NCBI GenBank assembly: GCA_029204225.1
Contig: CM055102.1
Location: 39,259,014 to 39,323,013, forward strand
Source of the DNA: Diphasiastrum complanatum
Taxonomy: Eukaryota; Streptophyta; Lycopodiopsida; Lycopodiales; Lycopodiaceae
Length of the DNA stretch: 64,000 bases
Reading direction: 5' to 3'
Below the pieces are notes generated by a model, which had not been told where the DNA came from, made no database searches, and saw only the letters and a list, made by a program, of their open reading frames with translations. Below, piece after piece: positions 23,901 through 35,368 of this stretch (its first letter is position 1; each line of letters opens with the position of its first letter). Both the position numbers and the translations under genes were made by a program.

Positions 23901-25040
23901 AGTACCATGATGGTGGGAGGTACACTGTCTCTGATCTCTATGACCATTAGAGCGGCCATCATCCTCGTTGTCGTCATGATCATAATCCTCATCATCAAGC
24001 ACTAGATCACGTGATCTCCGCCTAGTAAAGAATGAAGTAATCAATGGCTGTGAGATAAAATGCTGGGGTGTCTCATATAGAACTCTCCGTAGTATGGACA
24101 TCTCGCGTACCATCAGAGCGACACACTGTGGGTCCTCATAAGCTATGAGAGAGCGTAGAGTGGTAGGCATCCCTCGGAACAAGCAATAATATCGCCCTCT
24201 GATCTCATAATATACAGCACCTAAAGATAAAGTGCTCCTCAGACTCCACCTCACCTAGAGAACATAACTGGCAAATCTGCTCCTCTCTGGGAATACCATG
24301 GAACCTCCTAGTCTCAATAGCTAGCTGATGAGAGGACACCCTGAGCTGCCCCAATGTGAATCTGAGGCAATGTGCCAATCTCGAGTCCAAGTAGTGTGGC
24401 ATGACTGGGGCCCCCGATGCATCTAGCTCCAAGAAATGAGTTCGGTAGAAAGCTGGCTTAGCTGGTTATGCCAAGTCCGCTCTAGATATGCACGATAGAG
24501 GAAGCGTCTGATATACTGATGTGTGCCTAAGGGGAGCTCTGTGATGGAGATGCCAAATGACGCAAGTAGGAGGTGAGAGGCCTGAGAGAACCATGATAAC
24601 CTGTAGCCCTGATCGTGAAGACGCTGTGAAGAGGATAGTGCAACCTGTATGTATCGCCTGTCTATCTCTGGTAACGCCTGTATCCTCTGTATATAGGTGA
24701 TAAGCTGAAGAACTGCCTCGATCTGTATAGGTGGAACTGCAAACTCGGCCAAGAGATTTCATGTGGAACAGAAGGCTTCGCCCGAATCAGCAGAGCTAGC
24801 ATGGTGGTCTGTAATCGTGAGAGACTGGCCCAGTGTGAAGAAGGGAGACCTGTACACCATGTCTCTGCTGCATATAAAGCCGTGGGAGTAACAATGGTAT
24901 CAAAGAGGCGACACTTACTGCGAGCATCCTGGATGGACTTCTGGAAGCAAAATCGCTCTAGCTGAACAAGGGAAGCATGTCCCTTCCCCAGTCGAGTGGT
25001 AGCGGCCTGTCTCATGCTAAAAGTAGGACCTGAGAAAAGG
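23900..25040 (-). pseudogene. LINE copy 1, 3' part of ORF2
   Basis: Minus-strand remnant starting at about 25035 with FSMRQAATTRLGKGHASLVQLERFCF. It continues through the region after the RT active site (CRLFDTIVTPTALYAAETWCTG) to a C-terminal zinc-binding motif, C-x2-C-x8-H-x4-C (CQLCSLGEVESEEHFIFRC, about 24230-24285). It matches LINE copy 2 almost colinearly. RT palm and endonuclease are missing and there are frame changes. The 3' end is unclear; similarity fades near 24.0 kb, although an open frame continues to 23532. Confidence 0.8.
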
Positions 25041-25161
25041 ACATGCGTCTTTTCTCTTCAGTATGGTTGAAACAATGATTCAGTACGGTTCAGTACAATG
25101 CAGTATGGTTCGGCATGATTCAGTAGGGTTCCTTGTGGTTTCTGTTCGGTTTGTTGTGATC

Positions 25162-25163
<2 letters not shown>
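25041..25163. repeat. Short GGTTCAGTA-type repeats
   Basis: Five or so degenerate copies of a unit of about 10 bp (TTCAGTACGG, TTCAGTACAA, CAGTATGGTT, TTCGGCATGA, TTCAGTAGGG) between two LINE copies, ending at a GA tract. Confidence 0.6.

Positions 25164-25201
<38 letters not shown>
25164..25201 (-). repeat. (GA)n tract at LINE copy 2 3' end
   Basis: About 19 GA units. In LINE orientation it reads (TC)n and follows CATTAATAAAGCTT, the same 3' context as the (TC)n after LINE copy 3. Confidence 0.95.
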
Positions 25202-25204
<3 letters not shown>

Positions 25205-27038
25205 TTTATTAATGTCTTTTCCATGCCAAAAGGCATATAAGACTAGTAAATGTACATGTCAAGTATGTGGTAACAATGAGAGCGTATGAAACGTCTCCAA
25301 AACGGTAACATAAATAACAAATCTAAAGCTATGAACATAGATGTGATGATATATGAAACATGTGGGAGCGTGTATACTGCTAAAAGTCATGAGTGGGGTA
25401 TGACACTATCATCCAATCCTGTCCTGCTAATGCTATAAAAGGATGTAATATGGGCCGCAGGTAAGTCATCATCAAATACTAGGTCTCGTCCTCTCCTCCT
25501 GGAGAAGAAAAAAGTGATCTGAGGCTGAGAAACATGACTCTGCTGGGCTGTCTGACACAAGCCATGTCGCAGTATAAATATCTCCCGTATCATGAGTGCA
25601 GTGCATCTGGAGACCTCATAGGCTAGGAGGGATCGTAGGGTGACGGGTGTGTCACGGAACAAACAGTGGTATCTCCCTCTGATCTCGTAATATACCGAGC
25701 ACCTAAAGATAAAGTGCTCCTCTGACTCCACCTCCTCCAAGGAGCATAACTGACAAACCGCTCCGCTCTCGGGATACCCTGGAATCTCCCAGTCTCAATA
25801 GCCAACTGATGTGATGATACGCGGAGCTATCCCAATGTAAATCTGAAGCAGTGTGATAACCCTGAGTCCAAATAGTGTGGCAAAACTGGGAACCCTGCTA
25901 TGTCAAGCTCAATAAAGTGAGTCCAGTAATAGTCGGGTTTAACCCCATGCTGTCACCTCCAAGTACGACCGAGATATGCCCGATATAATACACGCCTGAT
26001 ATACTGATGAGTACCTGAGGGGAGCTCTTTAATGTGGATACCAAATGACTCAAGGAGGAAGTGGGATGCCTGGAAGAACCACAACAGTCGATAGCCCTAG
26101 TCATGAAGTGAGTGTGAGGAAACAAGTGTTGTCTGCGTATATCTCAAATCTGCATCGGGCAGAGCCTGGACTCTCTGAATATATGCGATAAGCTGTAAAG
26201 CGGCATCTATCTGAATGGGTGGAACGGCAAACTCTGCAAGAAGGATCTCGTGTGGAACCGAGGGCTTTGCCCGAATCATACGAGCTAACATAGTGGTCTG
26301 TAATCGTGAAATGTTGGCCCAGTGTGATGAAGAGAGACCAGTACACCATGTCTCTACTGCATACATGGCAGTGGGGGTGACAATAGTATCAAAAAGTCTA
26401 CACTTACTACGAGCATCTCGGATGAGCTTCCTGAAGCAAAACCGCTCAAGCTGAACAAGAGAGGAGTGCCCCTTCCCAAGTCGGGTGGTGGCAGCCTGTC
26501 GCATGCTGAAGGTAGGACCAGAAAAGAGTATACCCAAAGAAGTATAAGAGGAAACTACCTCTAAGGCCTGCTTATCTAGGGTGAACTCTTGGTGCTGCAT
26601 GAAAGCTCGAGAAGTGTTGAAGACCATAACCTTGGTCTTCGCAGTGTTCACCCCCAATCCCCATCTAGTACAAAATCCCTGTAAACAATCAAGCTGCCTT
26701 TGTAATCCCTCTCTGGTCGGGGATACTAGTACCACATCATCCGCATAGAGGAGAATAGCAATCAGAATGGTACCAAGTCTACATCCAGCCCGGCCACACT
26801 GTGAGATGACTCGCTCTAACTCATCAATGTATAATCCAAAGAGAACCGGTGAAAGAGAACATCCCTGTTTCACCCCAATGGTGCTCCAAATGTGATCAGA
26901 TAGGCCACTGTCATGTCGGAAACATCCCAAGACCTTCTCATAAAGAGCCATCACTGCTAGAACAATATCTGTGGAGAAACCAAGGTCACGAAGTCTCTGA
27001 ATGAGTAGGGAGCGTGGTATAGAATCAAAGGCTTTCCT
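25202..27038 (-). pseudogene. LINE copy 2, reverse transcriptase to 3' end
   Basis: Minus-strand ORF2 fragment starting abruptly at KAFDSIPRSLLIQRL (RT block 2) next to a (CT)n tract. It runs through STIGVKQGCSLSPVLF and the catalytic LLYADDVVLV (YADD at about 26736-26747), then the thumb region (NTAKTKVMVFNTS) and the post-RT region FSMRQAATTRLGKG. The frame is open from 27.04 kb to 26.1 kb and then degenerates with stops to the C-x2-C..H..C finger. The 3' UTR ends in ATGCCTTTTGGCATGGAAAA followed by a (TC)n tail. Non-LTR retrotransposon RT, L1-like; the 5' end (ORF1, endonuclease) is truncated. Confidence 0.9.
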
Positions 27039-27061
27039 AGAGAGAGAGAGAGAGAGAGAGA
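27039..27061. repeat. (GA)n tract at LINE copy 2 5' end
   Basis: (AG)11 exactly at the 5' truncation point of LINE copy 2. In LINE orientation it is (CT)n, as at the 3' end. Confidence 0.95.
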
Positions 27062-27143
27062 ATCCTCCTGTGAACACGACAAGCCATTCTAATTTTTTAT
27101 TTTGGAGGACCAAACTCGTTTCTAGAAATGCAGTGCAACTATG

Positions 27144-27144
<1 letters not shown>

Positions 27145-27193
<49 letters not shown>
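27145..27193 (+). repeat. (TG)n microsatellite
   Basis: About 24 TG units followed by ACACACACACATATATATAT, adjacent to the left target duplication of the hAT element. Confidence 0.95.
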
Positions 27194-27195
<2 letters not shown>

Positions 27196-27225
27196 ACACA
27201 CACATATATATATCTATATAGATAC

Positions 27226-27898
27226 CAATGTTTCATGGGCGCGTCGTTTCGAAACGCGTATGAAACGTCTGGTTCAGGTTCGAAACAGGAAATGTTTTTT
27301 AGGGTTTTTTTTTTTTTTGAAAATGTGTTTTTGAGGGTTTTTGGGGTTTACGTATGTCATAGAAAGTCTAGTAACAAGTAGATACATCCAATTTCATGAG
27401 AATGCATTTTCAAGAGGAGAAGTTGTGTATGGTGACTATGGTCACTTTCCTCAATCAATTATTGATACTATCATGGATAGGTTATTAGGTTGCGAGAATC
27501 TGTTCATGCCCATTGCCAATACATACTACAAAGCTCATGGCGCGATTTTTGGACTTTATAGATGTCATAGATAGTCTAGTAACAAGTAGATACATCCAAT
27601 TTCATGAGAATACTCTAGAGAAATTAGAATGCAATTTCAAGAGGAGAAGCTGTGTATGGTGACTATGGTCACTTTCCTCAGTCAATTATTGATACTATCA
27701 TGGATAGGTTATTAGGTTGCGAGAATCTGTTCATGCCCATTTCCAGTACATACTACAAAGCTTATGGCGCGGTTTCAGAAAAAAAAAAAAAAATTGGTTT
27801 TTTTTTTCAGTCGTTTCGAACATTGAAACGGCGTTTCGAAACGGGGTCGTTTCGTACGTCGCGTTTCAACGTTCGAAACGCGTTTCGAGGAAACACTG
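27226..27898. mobile_element. Non-autonomous hAT-type element with 8-bp target duplication
   Basis: ATAGATAC occurs exactly at both flanks (27218-27225 and 27899-27906). The element begins CAATGTTTC and ends GAAACACTG, an inverted terminal repeat CARTGTTTC of the hAT type. Subterminal regions are rich in GTTTCGAAAC palindromes at both ends (27240-27290, 27815-27890). Length is 673 bp. Inside are two tandem copies of a unit of about 190-210 bp, with an open frame DYGHFPQSIIDTIMDRLLGCENLFM in each. No complete transposase is present. TSD length and TIR sequence fit the hAT superfamily. Confidence 0.85.
27354..27772 (+). repeat. Internal tandem duplication in the hAT element
   Basis: 27354-27543 and 27562-27772 repeat one another. 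The second copy has a 20-bp insertion (near 27610) and changes such as A to G at GGAGAAG(T/C)TG. Each keeps the same short reading frame. Confidence 0.85.
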
Positions 27899-27906
27899 AT
27901 AGATAC

Positions 27907-28030
27907 TAGTTGTGAGTGCCCGTCGTTGACGGGCAATGGCGGCCAATCTGAGGGAGAAGGTTGGATCGCTTCTTCTAGTTGTAAGTGCCCGTCGTTGACG
28001 AAGGCCAATCTAGGTGGCAGCCAATGATTT
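27907..28030 (+). repeat. Short tandem duplication with CCCGTCGTTGACG core
   Basis: GTTGTGAGTGCCCGTCGTTG (27909) and GTTGTAAGTGCCCGTCGTTG (27979) start two similar units of about 70 bp, both running on to GGCCAATCT. Confidence 0.75.
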
Positions 28031-28117
28031 GGAAGATACATATGTATATATGACCTGTATGATAAACACAAAAAAGTCTGTCAATTATAAAGTTTACACT
28101 TGAAACTGATAAACACA

Positions 28118-28800
<683 letters not shown>

Positions 28801-29124
28801 AAATCTGAATCCAATTTCCGAAATGTTCCAATATCTGCGAGCATCATTAACAACTTTGATCCAGGCTCGTTGCTGTCGTTGCGCCTTCTTTCGCCTTTGA
28901 TTTGTTAGAGCGTAGGTAGCAGTGACCGGATGATGTTGGAGACTCCTCATTCGGAAAGAAATAGAATAGCCGAATTAGTGAGGAGAACATCATCATAAAA
29001 GCAATTTTGGAGATAAAACAGTCAATCAGTGCATGATTCAAAGGTTCTCAAATTTCTGCATGAACAATATTAGTGCGCCACATAGTTAAACTTCTCGCAA
29101 TGAATGCTTAAAATGAGAGAGAGA

Positions 29125-29143
29125 GGGGGGGGGGGGGGGGGGG
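29125..29143 (+). repeat. Poly(G) tract, 19 bases
   Basis: GAGAGAGAGA followed by 19 G and CGC. Second long G run in the window. Confidence 0.9.
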
Positions 29144-29243
29144 CGCAAATAACTTGTATGCTCATAACTCTTCAACTTCGAATAAAAAAATTGTGTAACA
29201 TGTACTTACTAAAAATGAAGCTGCCAAGGGGAATTCGCCTTAC

Positions 29244-29475
29244 TTGTGCCATTTCGTAAGCGAGCAACGTACTCTCAGCTGCATCTTTTCTCTCAGCTCC
29301 GGTCTTGAATTCCACCAAGTAGCGGTGGTAGTCGCCCTTCATCTTGAGGTAAAAAAACCTTCGACTCAGCAGATGAGGAAGAGGGGATGAGGTGACCGTC
29401 AAGCAACTTGAGGATTCCGTCACATATTGTCACATATTTTGCTCAACCTTGGCGCGATGCAGTTCACGCATATGC
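29244..29475 (-). pseudogene. 14-3-3 protein fragment
   Basis: The minus strand encodes helices 3-5 of a 14-3-3: [15 protein letters not shown], then [24 protein letters not shown] and [18 protein letters not shown]. It ends at a GT splice donor (exon end 29244), where plant 14-3-3 genes have an exon border. Two defects are visible. A run of seven T at 29351-29357 shifts the frame between SAESKV and FYLKM. A small duplication (ATATGTGAC twice) and frame change occur just upstream, near 29430. No other 14-3-3 exons follow. It is a broken gene fragment, adjacent to a Helitron helicase remnant on the same strand. Confidence 0.85.
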
Positions 29476-29529
29476 CGGCACCACCAACATCATAGCAATC
29501 CAAAATTCGAGTAGTTGAAAAAATTCGAG

Positions 29530-29866
29530 ATTCGAGTTTTGCGACAGTTTCGAGTGTCGAGTTTCACGACAGTTTCAAGTGTCGAGTTCTAGTTCGAGTG
29601 TCGCGACAGTGTCCTGTTCGCGACAGTTTCGAGTGTCGAGGGTTGAGGGTCGAGTTCTCGACAATTTCGCGACAGTTTCGAGTGTCGAGTGCGTGACAAT
29701 TTCGAGGGTTGAGGGTCGAGGGTCAGTTTGCAACAATTTCTCGACAATTTCGAAGCAACAATTTTGAGTGTCGCGACAGTTTCGCGACAATTTTGAGTGT
29801 CGAGTGCGCGACAGTTTCGCGACAATTTCGAGGGTCGAGTTCACGACAATGTCGAATTTCGAGTGA
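29530..29866 (-). repeat. TTTCGAGTGTCGAG / CGCGACAGT minisatellite
   Basis: About 340 bp made of shuffled modules: GACAGTTTCGAGTGTCGAG, CGCGACAATTT, GAGGGTTGAGGGTCGAG. Period is irregular, around 20-30 bp. Many TCGCGA palindromes. It separates the helicase and 14-3-3 fragments. Confidence 0.9.
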
Positions 29867-29869
29867 TGG

Positions 29870-30510
29870 GGAATTGCACTCGCTGAAATTCAAAAGGCAA
29901 ATCTGAATTAGTGGGAACCAAAGGATTGCGCGGAATGAAAACTCTAGGGCCTATTTTTGCACCACTAATAATTTCAGCCTCAAATACTTTTGCACCCATT
30001 CTGCATATGATGAGCCTCGTTCCATTACAAAGCCCCTGGCGAAATGATATGGATCGCAATAGCATGACTATTATCCCGACTTTTGTGTGGAGGACATCCA
30101 CCAGGTTGCAACGTGTTTAGAAACTCAACAAGATAAATATCAACATTATTACCATCAACCACACTATCAGTGCTATAATAAGTGCATGATGTGCCAGGAA
30201 ACATGTCAATCACACGCATGTTAACCTCGTCGACATGGTTATTTAATGATGTCAATATTGCTCTACTCCTCCAAAACGTAGTGTTTTTGTAGTTACCACA
30301 TATATTTGGGAAAGTGCATGCAATGAAATCATCCAAACTTTTTGATCGTATACACATTGTTTTCGGAAGAGATATTGCCTCAATCCCATTTGTAAGAATG
30401 TTGGAACTCTACCATCTCCAATTCGTAACAGGTAGTCACCAAAATCGCTCTGTTCATCTCCTGCGTGCCATTGGAGAAAGACAAAATCGATCTGGGTGAC
30501 GGCCGATGAT
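29870..30510 (-). pseudogene. Helitron PIF1-like helicase, C-terminal remnant
   Basis: The minus strand reads DYLLRIGDGRVP, then AILTSLNNHVDEVN, STDSVV, YLVEFLNTLQPGGCPPHK. After a frameshift near 30070 it continues GLCNGTRLIICRMG, KVFEAEIISGAKIGPRVFIPR and FEFQRVQFPI. These are the conserved C-terminal blocks of the ATP-dependent PIF1-like helicase carried by plant Helitrons (family name PIF1/Helitron RepHel). The Rep domain and Walker A part are missing. The helicase end faces the minisatellite and 14-3-3 fragment, which is where captured sequence sits in Helitrons. Confidence 0.85.
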
Positions 30511-30599
30511 TTGGATGGCGGTCGATGGTTTAGAAGTTCTGATTCTGATTCTGATCCGGTATCAAAAAATTCTGATTCTCTTTGTACGTGCATGTGTTG

Positions 30600-31983
30600 T
30601 GTGTGTGTGTGTATGTGTGTATTGTGTATTTCGGATATTGTGTGTATCTAAACTTTGCATAATTCCAATTCTACTTTTTAAAATAAGTAAAGTGGTTGAG
30701 ATAGGCCAACTTTGCCAGCTGGATTGACTAATACACCTAACTCCTGTCGCTTATGGTTAAAAAGACCATGGCTAAAAATGGCCAAACAATTAGACATGAC
30801 TGTGACTCTGAGAAGATTACTCTTGAGAATAGTGAGAGAGATATTAAGGTAGATTGTAATACTAATAGAACATACAGTGTTCCGAAGGCCTCCAGCCTGC
30901 AGTCTACTCAAGTTTAGCTAGGTTGTATGTAGACCCCAAACCCTCGTACTTTTGCATGCCAATCATCCTGAGAGACGTGTACAAAAGATTTGTTGTTGAT
31001 GCGTGACAAATCCCAGTTTTTGCCCACTTTCAAAGCGCCCTTGGCTGAACAGAGTTCACCAAAAAGAAGAACCACAACTATAAGTGAATCAAATTGAAAC
31101 CCTAAACATCAACTACTATTAGCCTAATTCTAAGAGGACAATCAGAAAAATCTTGTGGCATAGGCATACGTGCTAAAACGGTCAAACTATATTTCTCACC
31201 ATAGAATATTGGCACTCATGCCAAAACATTGAGCATAAAGGGTTTATCGAATATTGGCATCATCAACAGACAGAAAGCTTTATCAACAAATGTAGCTTCA
31301 ATTTTTCCGCTTAGGCAATGGTTCAATTTTTCTGGAATGTGTACTACATAAGCACAACCAAAACTTTGGGCAAAGTTATCGAACCATAACTAAGAAGGAA
31401 AAAAGTCTGGCTGTCGATGAGGTCCCGTATTTTGTTTTCTGTATGTGCCACAAAAAAAACAAAATAGATGCTATAAATGCATAAGGAAACGTGCAATGGT
31501 CTGCTAAATAAGCAGCACCTTCTGTAGCAACGAATACGAAAATTATAAGCAATGAATTGAGCCACATTTATGTTTATGTCTCAAAAAGACACCCCCAGAG
31601 GAAATTTCCATATCTTTGTTTAACACTTTGCTAATATCAAACATCTGGAAAAGAAGTGTGGTTTTCAAAAAATTGAATAAGACAAATGAGAGCAATAGAG
31701 ATGAATGGAAATATTGCATAACCCTAGAATTATGATCATCTGGGGGCTGGCCAGGCCAGCGTGGCCAGGCCGCTCTCCTTCACTTCCACCTTCGCTCTCT
31801 TTGCTACTCGGCCGCTTACTGGCCCATCTCAATAGGGGGAGGGAGCCATTGCCCATAGAGTGCAGAGATCCAGAATGCCAATCACTAAAAGTAACGTGAC
31901 AAACATTTTCTTGGATTGAGTTTTAGACAATAGGTTATGAAAATGTTGTTGGAATGCAACTGTTACTGGTGTTACAGGGATAC
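30600..31983. other. Probable intron; two weak open segments
   Basis: No confident homology. A minus-strand open stretch at about 31218-31395 (FAQSFGCAYVVHIPEKL) faintly resembles the copia integrase-RT linker. A minus-strand segment at about 30910-31055 is open for 50 codons without recognisable family. Neither is supported as a gene. Confidence 0.35.
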
Positions 31984-32032
31984 CTCTCTATAGTAATCCA
32001 GAATTTGCCATACGTGCTTCGGATCGTAAAAC
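31984..32032 (-). CDS. Unknown gene, exon 5
   Basis: 49-nt exon between TTTTAG and GTATCC encoding FYDPKHVWQILDYYRE. Its single leading G completes the split Arg codon left by the exon ending at 35369, so the phase agrees. It ends in phase 0. Confidence 0.5.
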
Positions 32033-32993
32033 CTAAAAGACACATATCAACTTCAAGTATATATCTGTAGGCATGAAAATCTCAGTAAAAATTAGCTGAT
32101 CAAACCAAAAAACTTGAATTTGTTTCAGCTCTTCTCTTTCTTACATTGACACCAAAGAGGAAGCCTTACCAATCTTTTCTTCAGATGTGATGTGGCTAAC
32201 AGTTCCTTTGATAAAAATCAATTCAGCTGAAGGGAAACAAAGATGAATTTACCTCAAAGGGAAGGAGCTGCAAAGCAAACTGGAAAATTAAAATAAGACA
32301 CCGAAAGCAAGAAGCATCGACTGTTGACAATAACGCTTAAGCCAACTACAATAAGAGAAACAAAACAAAACAAAATATCTACCAGCGCTGTGCACGATGT
32401 GGGGGGATCCTTCTACAGATCTTTCAACTCCTTCAAAATGCAACTTCTGCATCACTACCTATGAGCTAACAAAGCCTGCATGATTCTGTATTTTGTTTTG
32501 ATCATGATCCGTTGGAATGGCAGCAACGATCCATCGCATCAGATCGTAGCTGCATCAGCGATGCAAATGATCCTGGTCTCTTGTCCTAGGTTCTTAGGTT
32601 CAATGAGGACTTTAAATCCTAGCATTGAAGGTTACTGCCAGTAGACCCCCTGTTCAACATTCCAAATGGCTAGAGGATGCAACAATGGAGAGGTCAGCCA
32701 TGAGCACCCTCAGCCACGATGGAGCCTCGGCAAGGCTCAGCTTGAACGTGGTAGGTTGGGCTATTGCCGCTCAAGAAACGCAAATTGTCTTGTTTCCAGG
32801 GAAGAAGTCGGGCGTCTTGTGTTGCCATCGCAGAAGCTCGCTTACTCTCTCCAGCAGCCTCAGCGAAGCTATGGCAGTGATCTTTACGCATGTTGAGGTA
32901 ACCTTTAATCTCAAACATTCAGAGCACGTTTCATCAACACCGAGCAATACAAAGAAGATGACTCATAAACATATGTCAACATAGAGATAAAAA

Positions 32994-33210
32994 GTAATTA
33001 ATGAGAACAGTAGCATATGCCAGTTATTAAACGCTTGAGAGAAGCTACAGCAGAAGGTTTACTGATCCTTGAGGAAGCTCCCTCGTGGTTAATAATTAAT
33101 GAGAACAGAGAAGCTAATTAATGAGAACAGTAGCATATGCCAGTTATTGAACGCTTGAGAGAAGCTACAGCAGAAGGCTTACTAATCCTTGAAGAAGCTC
33201 CCTCGTGGTT
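32994..33210 (+). repeat. Tandem duplication, period 120 bp
   Basis: 32994-33090 and 33114-33210 are near-identical (for example CAGTAGCATATGCCAGTTAT in both), with five or so substitutions. The duplicated part overlaps the downstream half of the open frame at 33118-33315. Confidence 0.9.
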
Positions 33211-33315
33211 GATAGAGATGATGGATTCTGCCAAAGCGGCCGCTTGGGGAAGCATGGAAGTAGGAGGCCTGGCTTCTGCAGAGATGGAAAAGCGAGAAGA
33301 CGCTTCGCCCTCCAT
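33118..33315 (-). CDS. Possible first exon of an unknown protein
   Basis: An ATG at 33315 is preceded on the minus strand by a CT-rich leader (33340-33450), as in plant 5' UTRs. The frame begins MEGEASSRFSISAEAR, is Ala/Ser-rich and resembles a transit-peptide-like N-terminus. No good splice donor follows SLKRSITG and the frame ends at TAA. The plus strand is also open here, and part of the exon is tandemly duplicated. It may be an alternative promoter and first exon within the long gene's intron, or non-coding. Confidence 0.3.
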   Translation of the reverse strand: MEGEASSRFSISAEARPPTSMLPQAAALAESIISINHEGASSRISKPSAVASLKRSITGICYCSH

Positions 33316-33429
33316 AGCTAACTATCAGAATACAATCAAAAAGAAGAGAGCAAGAAGATGGAGGCCCGATCATGAGAGAGAGACCCGCATCCCCGCTCGC
33401 AATCGAGAGAGAGAGAGAGACCCGATCTA

Positions 33430-35368
33430 GAGAAAGAGAGAGAGCGCGCTTTGAGGGGAAAACAATTTGAAATGTGTGTCAAAAAAAAAAAAAAAGGGCT
33501 TGCATGTGTTATTTTTTTCACCATTTTTTTTTCAAACGACGTTTTTTAGCCTTTCTCTTTGCAAAAACGTGACATTTTTCACGGGCAGTGCGTAAAATTT
33601 TTGGCGGCACAGCGTGACATTTTTGACGACAAAAACACACTCTCTCTCTCTAAAATAGTTTTATACTATATTAAACTTATATGGGGGTTCTAGACAACAT
33701 TCCGCTATCTGGAACGTCATTTTGAAACGATTGTTGCAGCGGAACACATTATGCTGCAACTATGGCACAGATGCAACGGAACATCTGTGTTCCAGAATGC
33801 TTTTTTTTTGTTTTATCTTTTCACTAAAAAAATCAAAAAAAAATTCAGCAAACAGGTTCTTGACATTCAAATTGAATTTTTTCTAACCTAAAATTTTTTA
33901 CAAACACTAGGAACGTAGGAACTAATTTGAACCTCGAAAAACAAAAAAAAAATTAGAAAACAACAACGTTTCAGGAGACCCATAATGGGAATGCCCGAAT
34001 ACATTCCGGACCACTTAATGCAAAATAATGTATACTACTATGTGGTTGGGTGGCGAATCATTCCTTGGCTCCAACCCATGGTAAGTATCTAGCCATGGCT
34101 AGCATCTAAAAGGTCATAGAAATATAAACATAAATAGGCAGTCTCCTCTCATTTTCATGATTGACGGCTATAGTGATTGAGAGATTTTTTGAAGGAGAAC
34201 TTTATGACAGTGGTTCCTTTTTTGTTGCATGTCCTCATTTGCGTGGTCTCTTTGAGAAACGGCCTCCGAACTAGTCTATTTTGAATCGTCTTGACATCTT
34301 AGCTGAGATTGATATTTAACTAACGAGTTAGTATTTTATTTACTGCTTTAGCATGATCTTCTATGGATATATTCTTAACTGACAAGCAAAAATATTTAGC
34401 AATCAAAAGAAATATAGCAAAGATCTATAATATTTATCTCTTTGGGAATGGAATAAATCTCATCAGTACCCAAGCATGCATTGCTATCTAGGTTTCAGGA
34501 GAATTCAAATTCTCTTGAGGTGTTGAACAGGAACCAAACGGTAATCCAAACAAAAAAACCTTCAGAACAAAACAAAAGAAAGAAGAAAGTAAAAGCAACA
34601 CCATGGACCTTAATTCATAGAGAGGGCTTAACCAAGATATAGGCCAAATAGAAAGTACCATAAGCAAGATAAGTCTTTAGATAAACATCTTTGCCAAAAA
34701 TGTTAAGACTCTTAATTGAAAATAGCTTCCATGATCAGGAAGCTCAAAAACAAATAAGTCTTCGATACATCTTATGGCATAGCTTTGCTTGTGCAATAAG
34801 ATGGGACAGGTACCAAAGCGAGGCAGTCTATGCACAAATTCAAATTCATAAGAGGTACGAGTTTGATTACTGAGCTGCACAACCAGCTAGCACAAGAATA
34901 ACTATCTTCTTTTTGGAATAAAGAATCACTTACAGAAATATGCATAATATCTAAAAGAAAGTGCAGCCAAGAACATGAATTATCAACTTCCACTGTTTCA
35001 ATGAATCTTTCCTTTTTTAAATCAGCATCTTGAATTTGGAAAAAGTAAAATGCAAAGCACTTTTCAACTTTTGAAGCTTTGTATCAAGTCTCCTTTAGTT
35101 TGGTTGCTAGAATTATTTCGAACCTTTGACCCACAACTTCCAGCCATCCAAACTGTTTTGATTATATAGTGACCTAAAGTAATAGGTTTGATTAAGCATA
35201 AGTTGAGTTTTTTCTTCTAATGTACAAGAAGAGTTGAAAAACTCCAATACTTCTATAATACCAACATAATCCTTTTTAAATTCAAATTATAATCTTTGAA
35301 ACTGCATCCTTGAGTAAGTTAATCTAAAGTTCATTATATCAATCACTTAATCACTTATGCAACAGTAC
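33430..35368. other. Intron or intergenic AT-rich stretch
   Basis: No coding homology recognised. It lies between exons 4 and 5 of the long gene model. Confidence 0.4.

Noticed and set aside
23532-24254. 240-codon minus-strand frame
   Set aside because: Only its first part is LINE ORF2; the His/Arg/Asp-rich remainder overlaps open plus-strand frames and has no family resemblance.
30910-31055. Open minus-strand segment that faintly recalls an RNA-binding domain
   Set aside because: No clear motif and phase does not fit the neighbouring exons.
31218-31395. Possible copia integrase-linker fragment
   Set aside because: Only a short FGCAYVVHIPEK-like match; too weak to call.
32170-32235. Possible exon on the minus strand (ELIFIKGTVSHITSEEKI)
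   Set aside because: Has AG and GT borders, but its exit phase forces exon 5 into a different frame from the one that joins exon 4; kept out of the gene model.
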